The notes under the pieces: generated by a model | Seen by the model: the letters and a program-made list of their open reading frames with translations, nothing else | Told to the model about the DNA's origin: nothing | Databases searched by the model: none | Shown here: positions 13,165 to 19,120 of the stretch, piece after piece | Layout: each line of letters starts with the position of its first letter | Numbering within the stretch: position 1 is the stretch's first letter | Source: WARW01 sp964582365 | GTDB taxonomy: Bacteria; Patescibacteriota; Microgenomatia; UBA12405 | DNA: 28,466 nt | Direction of reading: 5' to 3' | Assembly: GCA_964582365.1 (NCBI GenBank) | Contig: CAZOQV010000010.1 | Location: forward strand, 1-28,466 | Position numbers and translations under genes: made by a program

Positions 13165-14166
13165 ATGAGTTTGTTTAAGAAATTAGGAATAGATTTGGGA
13201 ACAGCTAATTCTGTGGTGTGGGAGGCAGGAAAAGGGATCGTTTTAAACGAGCCAACTATTGTGGCGGTAGGAATTGAAGATAGGAAAATTTTGGCAGTAG
13301 GGAATGAAGCAAAGAAGATGTTAGGCAAAACGCCAGAATATATTGAAGTAATTCAACCATTGGAAGATGGAGTGATTGCTGATTACGAGGTAACAGAGGC
13401 AATGTTGAAATATTTTATGAAACAAGTAATGGGAGTCAATTGGTTTATTGGTCCGGAAGTGATGGTGTGTGTACCGGCAGGAGTAACCCAAGTGGAACAA
13501 AGGGCGGTGATTGATGCAGCTTTGTCAGCTGGAGCCAGAAAAGCACATTTGATTGATGGACCTTTGGCGGCAGCCATTGGGTCAAAAATTCCAGTGTCGG
13601 AACCTTTTGGAAACATGATTGTTGATATTGGAGGTGGAGCAGCGGAAGCGGCAGTAATTGCTTTGGGTGGAGTGGTGACTCATAAAAGTGTTAGGGTTGG
13701 AGGAAATAAATTAGATAAGGCAATAACTGATTTTTTAAAAAAGAGATACAGTGTGGTAATTGGTGATCAAACGGCCGAGACAATTAAAATTCAGTTGGGG
13801 AGTGCAATTAAACCAAAAAAAGTAGAGACAATGGAAATAAATGGAAGAGATTCAATTTATGGTTTACCAAAAAACGTCATCATTAATACTGATGATGTTT
13901 ATGAAGCATTAAGACCAATGTTGGAATCGATACTGACAGTGATTAAAGACACGTTGGAAATTACGCCACCGGAATTAGTGGCAGATATTATTGATAGAGG
14001 AATCGTTTTGAGTGGTGGTTCGGCCCAGTTAAAAAATTTGGGGACCTTAGTAACTAGAGAAATTGGAGTGTCGGCCCACGTGGTATTAGAGCCACAATTT
14101 TGTGTAATTAAAGGGACAGGTATTGCCGTGGAAAACTTGGATGTTTATGAGCGAGCGATTAGATGA
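13165..14166 (+). CDS. mreB: Rod shape-determining protein MreB
   Basis: This is the bacterial actin homologue that polymerises at the membrane and guides cell-wall synthesis. It has 333 residues, close to the normal 335-350. It begins with an amphipathic M-S-L-F-K-K-L membrane-binding motif, then phosphate-1 I-D-L-G-T-A-N-S (about 9-16). Other motifs are C-V-P-A-G-V-T (about 106-112), phosphate-2 V-D-I-G-G-G-A (about 154-160), R-G-I-V-L-S-G-G-S-A (adenosine motif, near 280) and the final G-T-G-I-A-V-E-N-L. No mreC or mreD follows; the next 370 bases have no clear gene. Expression probably starts from a leaderless promoter. Confidence 0.95.
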   Translation: MSLFKKLGIDLGTANSVVWEAGKGIVLNEPTIVAVGIEDRKILAVGNEAKKMLGKTPEYIEVIQPLEDGVIADYEVTEAMLKYFMKQVMGVNWFIGPEVMVCVPAGVTQVEQRAVIDAALSAGARKAHLIDGPLAAAIGSKIPVSEPFGNMIVDIGGGAAEAAVIALGGVVTHKSVRVGGNKLDKAITDFLKKRYSVVIGDQTAETIKIQLGSAIKPKKVETMEINGRDSIYGLPKNVIINTDDVYEALRPMLESILTVIKDTLEITPPELVADIIDRGIVLSGGSAQLKNLGTLVTREIGVSAHVVLEPQFCVIKGTGIAVENLDVYERAIR

Positions 14167-14535
14167 TACATTTGAGATAAAAGACCTATAGAATTAAAAA
14201 TCCCAATTTCTAATTTCTAATTTCTAAAATTTTAAAGACAATATAAGTATAAAATCCCAATTTCTAATTTCTAATTTATAATTTTCAATTATTTTTGATA
14301 TTTTGCCTGTTTTGGTTGATTATTTTTGAGTAATACTTTTGTTCTAAATAATAATAAATGGCGGAAAGTGTATTTTGATGATATTTATCTTATAATGACA
14401 AAAGAGGAAATTGGTGATATATTTATACCTGATATGTTTTATAAAATTAATATAGGGTATATTTTTAATAATTTTTAGAACTTTTTTAGATTTTTTTAAT
14501 GGTAAAATTAATCAATAAGACTTATAAAATAAAAA
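14167..14535. other. Gene-poor spacer with AATTTCT repeats
   Basis: Two copies of CCCAATTTCTAATTTCTAAT lie about 50 bases apart (near 14203 and 14252). A TATTTTTGATATTTTG stretch at about 14289 also occurs near 10723. A 27-codon open frame near 14396 has no good start signal. TAAAAT near 14503 is a possible -10 box for the following glycosyltransferase gene. Confidence 0.5.
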
Positions 14536-15608
14536 ATGATACAGAAAGACACTTTTTTGGCTAAAAAAAAGAGTAAAAATGAAGACGGTTTTGGCCTAAA
14601 TTACTGGGAAATGTTTGATATTCACTTGTTTAGCAGAGGGATGAGTCAAGTGCTAAAGATAATTGATGGCTGGTTGGCTGCCAAAGCTAAAAATAAGCCG
14701 ACTTCGTTAAAACTACGTCGGCCGAGGTGGGTGGCCACAGTAAATCCAGAATTTGTGATGGCCACCTTCGCCAAGGCTTCGGCGGCTAAAAAAGCCAAGA
14801 GGACTGATTTTTATGAGATTTTAAAAACTACTGATTTGAATGTAGTTGATGGGGTGGGACTTTTATGGGCGAAAGAATTAGGAGTTAGATCGTTGATGTT
14901 AGATCGTAGAAACTTTCTAAAAAAAATATTTTATGGATTAAAGGTTGGTAGGGAGATTTTGAGAGGGAAACATCGAGAAGGGTTGGTGACGGGGGTGGAN
15001 NNNNNNNNNNNNNNNNNNNNNNNNNNNNNNNNNNNNNNNNNNNNNNNNNNNNNNNNNNNNNNNNNNNNNNNNNNNNNNNNNNNNNNNNNNNNNNNNNNNT
15101 TGGTAGGGAGATTTTGAGAGGGAAACATCGAGAAGGGTTGGTGACGGGGGTGGACTTAATGAATGAATTAATTAAATTGGCCGGAGAAAAGAAATATAAA
15201 GTGTTTTTTTTGGGAGGGTTTAATAATAGAGCAGAAAAGACAGCTATGTATTTTAAATCCAAATTTCTAATTTCTAATTTCCAATTAGGATGGTCGTCAG
15301 GAGAACCGGATGTAAGTAATGAAAAAGTTTTAAAACAAATAAATAGTTTTAGACCGGATATTTTATTGGTGGCGTATGGAATGAAAAAACAGGAAGAATG
15401 GATTTATCAAAATCTTAATAAACTTGATGTTGGAGTGGTGATAGGGGTGGGGAGAAGTTTTGACTATTATAGTGGGGATTTAAAACGAGCGCCGAAGATA
15501 TGGAGAAAAATGGGAATGGAATGGTTGTATTCATTAATAAAAGAACCAAAAAGATTTAAAAGACAATTAGAATTGCCGAAGTTTGTGTGGAAAGTGTTGA
15601 AAGATTAA
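14536..15608 (+). CDS. WecG/TagA/CpsF glycosyltransferase (split by false gap)
   Basis: This is a family 26 glycosyltransferase, the type adding N-acetylmannosamine(uronic acid) to a lipid-linked sugar in cell-surface polymer synthesis. Family motifs are V-N-P-E-F-V, V-V-D-G-V-G-L-L-W-A (the T/N-P-E and D-G-x-G pair), G-V-D-L-M-N-E-L, F-F-L-G-G and R-A-P-K-I-W-R-K-M-G-M-E-W-L-Y. The N run at 15000-15099 interrupts it, but 14945-14999 and 15100-15154 are identical. Deleting 155 bases gives one 305-residue frame with a normal G-V-D-L-M junction. The protein carries at least three in-frame repeats: GC-rich (14761-14786), GATCGTAGA-type (14887-14910) and AATTTCT-type (15261-15287). The lipid-linked product is not inferable. 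Family confidence is high. Confidence 0.88.
14761..14786 (+). repeat. GC-rich 26-base coding element in wecG-like gene
   Basis: It aligns without gaps to the ruvA element at 19559-19584, sharing CGCCAAGGCT and GGCGGC, and to the leuS element at 6466-6491, sharing GCT and GGCGGC. It is in the same frame as both, reading A-T-F-A-K-A-S-A-A. It falls just after V-N-P-E-F-V-M, where the family normally runs on without this insertion. Confidence 0.7.
14887..14910 (+). repeat. GATCGTAGA-type repeat in wecG-like gene
   Basis: It is closely similar to 18622-18645 in ruvC and in the same frame (R-S-L-M-L-D-R-R here, R-S-S-I-V-D-R-R there). Non-coding relatives lie near 10992 and 20709-20741. Confidence 0.6.
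15000..15099. other. Spurious scaffold gap with 55-base duplicated flanks
   Basis: The 55 bases before the N run (14945-14999) equal the 55 bases after it (15100-15154). The contig ends overlap, so the true sequence has no gap: removing 100 N plus one 55-base copy restores a single reading frame. Confidence 0.93.
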
Positions 15609-15631
15609 TTTTGGATTTTGCACCTATAATA

Positions 15632-15659
15632 TTGACTTTCATTTTTTATTGGATATAAT
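15632..15659 (+). promoter_or_regulatory. Sigma70-type promoter of the 192-residue protein gene
   Basis: TTGACT at 15632-15637 and TATAAT at 15654-15659 are spaced by 16 bases. The block CCTATAATATTGACTTT at 15623-15639 recurs with one change at 16400-16416, in front of the next gene. A 6-bp hairpin (TATCGC/GCGATA, 15668-15685) and the Shine-Dalgarno AGGTGG (15698-15703) follow. Confidence 0.8.
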
Positions 15660-15710
15660 AATGGGGCTATCGCAAAAGCGCGATAAGTACTTTAAAAAGG
15701 TGGTTTATTT

Positions 15711-16289
15711 ATGCCGATCGAGAATGTTAGTGTTTCCTCTTGTGCTATTTCCCTAGACGATGCTCACTATCTGAATAAGAAATTTAACAGAGATCCTTCT
15801 TACGGCGACCCTATTTGGATAAAAAAGGAAGATGAGATTGTTCCTACCCAATTTTTTGGGTATGGGGGGGATCGGTTCAAATTCACTCCATATCAAGATG
15901 TGCGGTTTGAAAGGAGGGTCTTGAAAGTTTTTTGCCGTCAGGGAAATACAATCCTAATGTTCAATGGCTTCGATTATGGTCTGCCGCTTAAGCAAAATAG
16001 ATCTTTTTTCTTCCAGAATTTTAAAGGAGAATTGGAAGAAAACAGTTCTTTTTATATGGACGAAGATTTCGTCTATGTTCAAGACAACCTGTTTTTAAAT
16101 CTTAATTGCGAAGATATGTTTATTGGAAATGATTTGACCCGCGACAGAAATCTTTTAGGAGGTTATCTTGTTGGAGATAAAGAATTTTGCAAAGGTTATT
16201 GGTATCAGAAAAGATTTGTAAAAAAGAAACTACCTCTTGATACTGTCAAAATGGATAATTTTACCAGATTTATTCTTCTTGACAGGTAA
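15711..16289 (+). CDS. Unknown protein, composition unlike neighbours
   Basis: This is a 192-residue, probably soluble cytoplasmic protein, with no signal peptide or membrane helix. No family was recognised. It is rich in Phe, Tyr and Asp and has many short beta-like stretches (for example F-K-F-T-P-Y-Q-D-V-R-F). It also has the segment Y-G-D-P-I-W-I-K-K-E-D near residue 31 and a basic F-V-K-K-K-L-P patch near the C-terminus. The start has a good Shine-Dalgarno (AGGTGG, seven bases upstream), unlike most genes here. The gene is a single unit: strong promoter, short leader hairpin, CDS, strong intrinsic terminator. Its codons are visibly richer in G and C than flanking genes, suggesting acquisition or a distinct expression class together with the following Nudix gene. 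Confidence 0.72.
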   Translation: MPIENVSVSSCAISLDDAHYLNKKFNRDPSYGDPIWIKKEDEIVPTQFFGYGGDRFKFTPYQDVRFERRVLKVFCRQGNTILMFNGFDYGLPLKQNRSFFFQNFKGELEENSSFYMDEDFVYVQDNLFLNLNCEDMFIGNDLTRDRNLLGGYLVGDKEFCKGYWYQKRFVKKKLPLDTVKMDNFTRFILLDR

Positions 16290-16295
16290 TCATGC

Positions 16296-16353
16296 AGGCG
16301 ACTGTTATCTGAATTTGTATTTATACAAAATCATTTAATAGCCGCCTTTTTTT
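16296..16353 (+). terminator. Intrinsic terminator after the 192-residue protein gene
   Basis: AGGCGACTGTTA (16296-16307) pairs with TAATAGCCGCCT (16336-16347), with one mismatch and one G-U pair, and is followed by seven T. A nested TTTGTA/TACAAA hairpin sits in the loop. Confidence 0.88.
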
Positions 16354-16408
16354 CGTTCTAAAATTGGCCAATTAATTTGTTTTTAGGTTTAAATTAGTTC
16401 CTATAATA

Positions 16409-16437
16409 TTTACTTTTACCAGTTTTTGAGATATAAT
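16409..16437 (+). promoter_or_regulatory. Promoter of the Nudix gene
   Basis: TTTACT (16409-16414) and TATAAT (16432-16437) are separated by 17 bases. The preceding block matches the promoter block at 15623-15639 in 16 of 17 positions. A transcript from here would have a leader of about 170 bases. Confidence 0.75.
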
Positions 16438-16520
16438 GTCTATGTTTACGGACAATCTCATCAAAAACGATGAAAATTGGAAATAAACAATAGAACTTTA
16501 ACAAATTGTTCAGAAAATTA

Positions 16521-16572
16521 TTATTGAGTCCGAAGTGATAACTATTTTTAGTTGTTAGTTTGGACTCAATAA
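16521..16572 (+). promoter_or_regulatory. 11-bp leader hairpin upstream of the Nudix gene
   Basis: TTATTGAGTCC (16521-16531) pairs perfectly with GGACTCAATAA (16562-16572). The 30-base loop holds a small AACT/AGTT stem. The hairpin lies about 40 bases before the ATG and leaves the Shine-Dalgarno (AGAGGT, 16599-16604) free. No T-run follows, so it is not a terminator; a cis-regulatory or mRNA-stabilising role is possible. It matches no riboswitch class I know. Confidence 0.6.
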
Positions 16573-16611
16573 GTGAGTACTAATAATGTATAAAAGAAAG
16601 AGGTAAGTGGT

Positions 16612-17364
16612 ATGAAAGTATTTAAATCGGTATTAATGGTAGGAAATCAGTTATTTTTAACAACAGCCCCAGAAGAGGTTGAGGTATCAGAACGCAAAAA
16701 GAAGACCGGAACTTTGGGTTCTATTTGGTCTGATACTTATCCGAGCATGATGGGAAAAGAAGGCGAATGGATCGGGGACGGAAAGCGTTTGAGAGCAGGC
16801 GTGTCGGCAGTGGTATTGACTCCAACAGAGAAGGGTTTGGGAGTAATCTTGAGCCGTTTCGATGCTGGGCATCCGACCGCGGCTGGTAAACTGAGCACTC
16901 CGGCTGGAATCTGGGAGGGAAACGAAGATCTTCAAACCGCAGCTTTGCGTGAGCTTGGCGAAGAAGTGATTTTGAAGGACAACAATCGAGTTGCTTATTG
17001 GTATTTTGGAAACAAATTGACCCCCGAATGGGTTCATGAATACGCACAAGCGCATCAAATGGATAACTCCAACTTCTTCGTTTCAATTTACCCATATAAA
17101 ATGGAAGGACTGGTTGAGGTTATGCTCGACAACCGTCCTCAAGGAAAAGCCTTGTTAGCATTTGAACCTGAAACCGGTGGAATTGAGATCCTTTTCGTTT
17201 TTAAAACAAATGTCCGCGTAAGTGGAATGATTGTCGATGGCGAACGGTTCAAGGATACTTGGCTTCACAGAGAAGTGGGAGTGTTTACACTCGAACAGCT
17301 TCTTGATGAAGAACAAAAAACGACAAAAGTCTCGGCCGTTGAGGAATTTTTAAGAAAAATCTGA
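16612..17364 (+). CDS. Nudix hydrolase-like protein
   Basis: The 250-residue soluble protein has a Nudix domain at about 60-150. The Nudix box spans residues 99-121: G99, E105, R113, E114, E117 and E118 are in place, so the metal-binding glutamates are present. The usual Gly near the end is Ile120. Nudix enzymes hydrolyse nucleoside diphosphates linked to another group; the substrate here cannot be told. Residues 1-58 and about 150-250 are additional; the C-terminal part has no recognised family. The start has a good Shine-Dalgarno (AGAGGT, seven bases upstream). Like the previous gene it has its own promoter, structured leader and terminator, and a visibly higher G+C than its neighbours. The two may have arrived together, or form a class of well-expressed genes. 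Confidence 0.82.
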   Translation: MKVFKSVLMVGNQLFLTTAPEEVEVSERKKKTGTLGSIWSDTYPSMMGKEGEWIGDGKRLRAGVSAVVLTPTEKGLGVILSRFDAGHPTAAGKLSTPAGIWEGNEDLQTAALRELGEEVILKDNNRVAYWYFGNKLTPEWVHEYAQAHQMDNSNFFVSIYPYKMEGLVEVMLDNRPQGKALLAFEPETGGIEILFVFKTNVRVSGMIVDGERFKDTWLHREVGVFTLEQLLDEEQKTTKVSAVEEFLRKI

Positions 17365-17378
17365 ACAATTTGAAAAAC

Positions 17379-17430
17379 GGGAGACCACTAAAGCTTGCAG
17401 CAATGCAAACAATAGTCGGTCTCCTTTTTC
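17379..17430. terminator. Bidirectional intrinsic terminator, Nudix gene and murB
   Basis: GGAGACC-ACTA (17380-17390) pairs with TAGT-C-GGTCTCC (ending at 17424), with a one-base bulge. A TTGCA/TGCAA stem is nested inside, and T5 follows on the plus strand. On the minus strand the stem is followed by CGTTTTTC, so it can also end murB transcripts. Confidence 0.85.
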
Positions 17431-17433
17431 ATT

Positions 17434-18291
17434 TTAAAAATCCCCAAGTAGTTTAATCTCAAGCTCGAAGTGAAAACCGAGTTTTTCTTGAGCTTTAGAT
17501 TGAATTAGATTGATGAGAGCCAAATAATCTTTAGCAGTGGCTTGTCCATTGTTGAGAATAAAGTTGCCATGATTAGGGCTAATTTGAGCATCACCGATAG
17601 AATAACCTTTTAAATTTAAATCTTGATCAATAATCATACCAGTAGGTTTTTGACCCTCTTTATTTTTAAAAACTGAACCAAGAGAATTCATGGATTGGGT
17701 TTGAGATTTTTTTTGAATAATATCTTGAACTTCTTGTTTAGCCAAAGTTGGATCACCCGAGGTTAATTTTAACGTGACCGAAATTATAAAATTGTTAATT
17801 TTTTCAACTGAATCGACAAATTTTGAAAAATGATTTTTATTGTTGCCGTGAATGTCGCCAGCAATGGCACCGCCAACAGTGGAGGGAATATAGGCAAATT
17901 CTTCTAAACCTAGAAGGTTATTATCGAGAGTGAAATTGATTAAAGAAGAAAGTTGAGTTCCGGAAGAAACTTTAACCTTATTGTTGGGTAAAAGTTCGAT
18001 TTCGTCGGAATCGTTTTTGATGACAAGACCACGAAGACCAGAATCGGAGATTAAAACATTGGAGCCATTTCCTATGGTAATTAAATTTCCAATTTCTAAT
18101 TTCCAATTTCTAAAATTTTTTGAAATAAATTCTAATATTTTTTTAAATTCATTAGAGGAATGGGTGTGAATGAAAACGTCGGCGGGGCCGCCGATTTTGA
18201 CGGTGGTGTAAGGGGAGAGGGAATGGTTTTGATAAATTTCTAAATTAGAAAATTTATTTTTTAGATCTGAATAGACTTTTTCTATATTCAT
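17434..18291 (-). CDS. murB: UDP-N-acetylenolpyruvoylglucosamine reductase MurB
   Basis: MurB reduces UDP-GlcNAc-enolpyruvate to UDP-MurNAc with NADPH and FAD in peptidoglycan synthesis. The FAD-binding part is clear: T-T-V-K-I-G-G-P-A-D (about 29-38), I-G-N-G-S-N-V-L-I (about 72-80) and I-P-S-T-V-G-G-A-I. The C-terminal domain shows N-S-L-G-S-V-F-K-N (catalytic Ser region), G-x-x-I-G-D-A-Q-I-S-P-N-H-G-N-F and E-I-K-L-L-G at the end. The segment that normally carries the conserved Y-R-x-S (substrate-binding Tyr and catalytic-site Arg) is missing: V-D-S-V-E-K-I-N runs straight into N-F-I-I-S-V-T-L-K-L. The protein has 285 residues. A leaderless start is likely: TATAAT lies six bases before the ATG. 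An AATTTCC/AATTTCT repeat is read in-frame near residues 60-72. The gene is divergent from ruvC. Confidence 0.9.
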   Translation of the reverse strand: MNIEKVYSDLKNKFSNLEIYQNHSLSPYTTVKIGGPADVFIHTHSSNEFKKILEFISKNFRNWKLEIGNLITIGNGSNVLISDSGLRGLVIKNDSDEIELLPNNKVKVSSGTQLSSLINFTLDNNLLGLEEFAYIPSTVGGAIAGDIHGNNKNHFSKFVDSVEKINNFIISVTLKLTSGDPTLAKQEVQDIIQKKSQTQSMNSLGSVFKNKEGQKPTGMIIDQDLNLKGYSIGDAQISPNHGNFILNNGQATAKDYLALINLIQSKAQEKLGFHFELEIKLLGDF

Positions 18292-18297
18292 AGTTTG

Positions 18298-18303
18298 ATT
18301 ATA
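18298..18303 (-). promoter_or_regulatory. murB -10 box, leaderless
   Basis: On the minus strand TATAAT lies six bases upstream of the murB ATG (18291). The palindrome at 18309-18329 occupies the place of the -35 region. Confidence 0.65.
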
Positions 18304-18308
18304 ACAAG

Positions 18309-18329
18309 CCCTCCCTTTTCAAGGGAGGG
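18309..18329. repeat. CCCTCCCTT palindrome
   Basis: CCCTCCCTT-TTC-AAGGGAGGG forms a perfect 9-bp stem and is followed by a TAGGGTGGGTTTT tail. It is related to the CTCCC family but has a different tail, and lies in the murB-ruvC intergenic region. Confidence 0.75.
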
Positions 18330-18443
18330 TAGGGTGGGTTTTAAACCTAAAAAATATCTTATAAAATATATAATTTGGAATAATAAAAAAATATGGGTTG
18401 TTGGTGTGGATAAGTGGGAAAAGTGTGGGGTGACCTATAATTT

Positions 18444-18551
18444 AAATCCCTCCTGTCCTGCGGACATCCTCCCTTAACAAGGGCGGATTTTTTAATTTCT
18501 CCCTTTGTTAAGGGGAGATGTCTCTCGCTGTGCGAGAGACAGAGAGGATTT
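18444..18551. repeat. Inverted pair of CTCCC-type repeats
   Basis: Copy E (18499-18551, plus orientation) has the first hairpin CTCCCTTTGTTAAGGGGAG and the variable hairpin GTCTCTCGC/GCGAGAGAC (9 bp). A diverged copy in the opposite orientation (about 18444-18490) has the variable hairpin GTCC-TGC-GGAC. Together they make a long inverted repeat, a REPIN-like arrangement, just upstream of ruvC. Confidence 0.75.
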
Positions 18552-18564
18552 GATATCATTAATT

Positions 18565-19059
18565 ATGATTTTAGGAATTGATCCGGGATTGGCCAACACT
18601 GGTTGGGCGGTATTAGATAATAGATCGTCGATCGTAGATCGTAGAGAATACAGATTGGTGGAGTGTGGGTGTTTGAAAACTAAAATTAGTGACACTTCAG
18701 CCTTAAGATTGGATCAAATTTATTGTGAATTAGAAGGATTAATTAAAAAATATAAAGTGGAGACGATGGCGATTGAAACCTTATTTTTTGCTCAAAATGC
18801 TAAATCAGCGATTAAAGTGGCTGAGGCAATTGGAGTGATTAAAATTTGTGGGCAAAAAAATGGAATTGAAGTGGCTGGATTTACTCCGCTTCAAGTAAAA
18901 ATGTCTTTGGTGGGATATGGAAGAGCAGAAAAGGAACAAGTGGAAATTATGGTTCGCAATTTTTTGGGATTAGAAAAAAATATCAGTCCGTCACATGCTT
19001 CGGATGCGGTGGCAGTGGCGTTGACTTATTTGTTTACCAATAAAGATTTGGTTGGTTGA
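18565..19059 (+). CDS. ruvC: Holliday junction resolvase RuvC
   Basis: RuvC is the endonuclease that cuts four-way junctions together with RuvAB. The 164-residue chain has the usual length. Catalytic acidic residues are D6 (I-D-P-G), E71 (I-E-T-L-F-F), and H144 and D147 (S-H-A-S-D-A-V-A). The ATG at 18565 gives the canonical N-terminus M-I-L-G-I-D-P-G; longer in-frame starts read into the upstream repeat. TATCAT five bases before this ATG fits the leaderless pattern. Residues 20-27 (R-S-S-I-V-D-R-R) come from a GATCGTAGA-type repeat at 18622-18645 placed in the hairpin after the first beta-strand. It is the first gene of ruvC-ruvA-ruvB. Confidence 0.95.
   Translation: MILGIDPGLANTGWAVLDNRSSIVDRREYRLVECGCLKTKISDTSALRLDQIYCELEGLIKKYKVETMAIETLFFAQNAKSAIKVAEAIGVIKICGQKNGIEVAGFTPLQVKMSLVGYGRAEKEQVEIMVRNFLGLEKNISPSHASDAVAVALTYLFTNKDLVG
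18622..18645 (+). repeat. GATCGTAGA-type repeat inside ruvC
   Basis: It holds tandem ATCGT-type units and is in the same frame as the wecG copy at 14887-14910. Non-coding relatives lie after ruvB (20709-20741) and near 10992. A related ATCTAC stretch is read on the other strand in the signal peptide of the WxL-like protein (about 1873-1893). Confidence 0.6.
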
Positions 19060-19086
19060 TATAGTTTGTGTAGTATTAGATAGTCT

Positions 19087-19114
19087 TTGGGTTTTGTTTG
19101 GTTTAGTGTAAAAT
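19087..19114 (+). promoter_or_regulatory. ruvA promoter, leaderless
   Basis: TTGGGT (19087-19092) and TAAAAT (19109-19114) are separated by 16 bases. The ATG follows six bases after the -10 box. ruvAB may thus be transcribed separately from ruvC. Confidence 0.55.
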
Positions 19115-19120
19115 GAATTT

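Noticed and set aside
14396..14479. 27-codon open frame before the glycosyltransferase gene
   Set aside because: No Shine-Dalgarno, no clear promoter at leaderless distance, and low-complexity AT-rich sequence.
14536..15608. Frameshifted or broken glycosyltransferase, and likewise a truncated EamA transporter
   Set aside because: Both breaks are explained by 55-base overlapping contig ends around 100 N; the repaired frames are full length.
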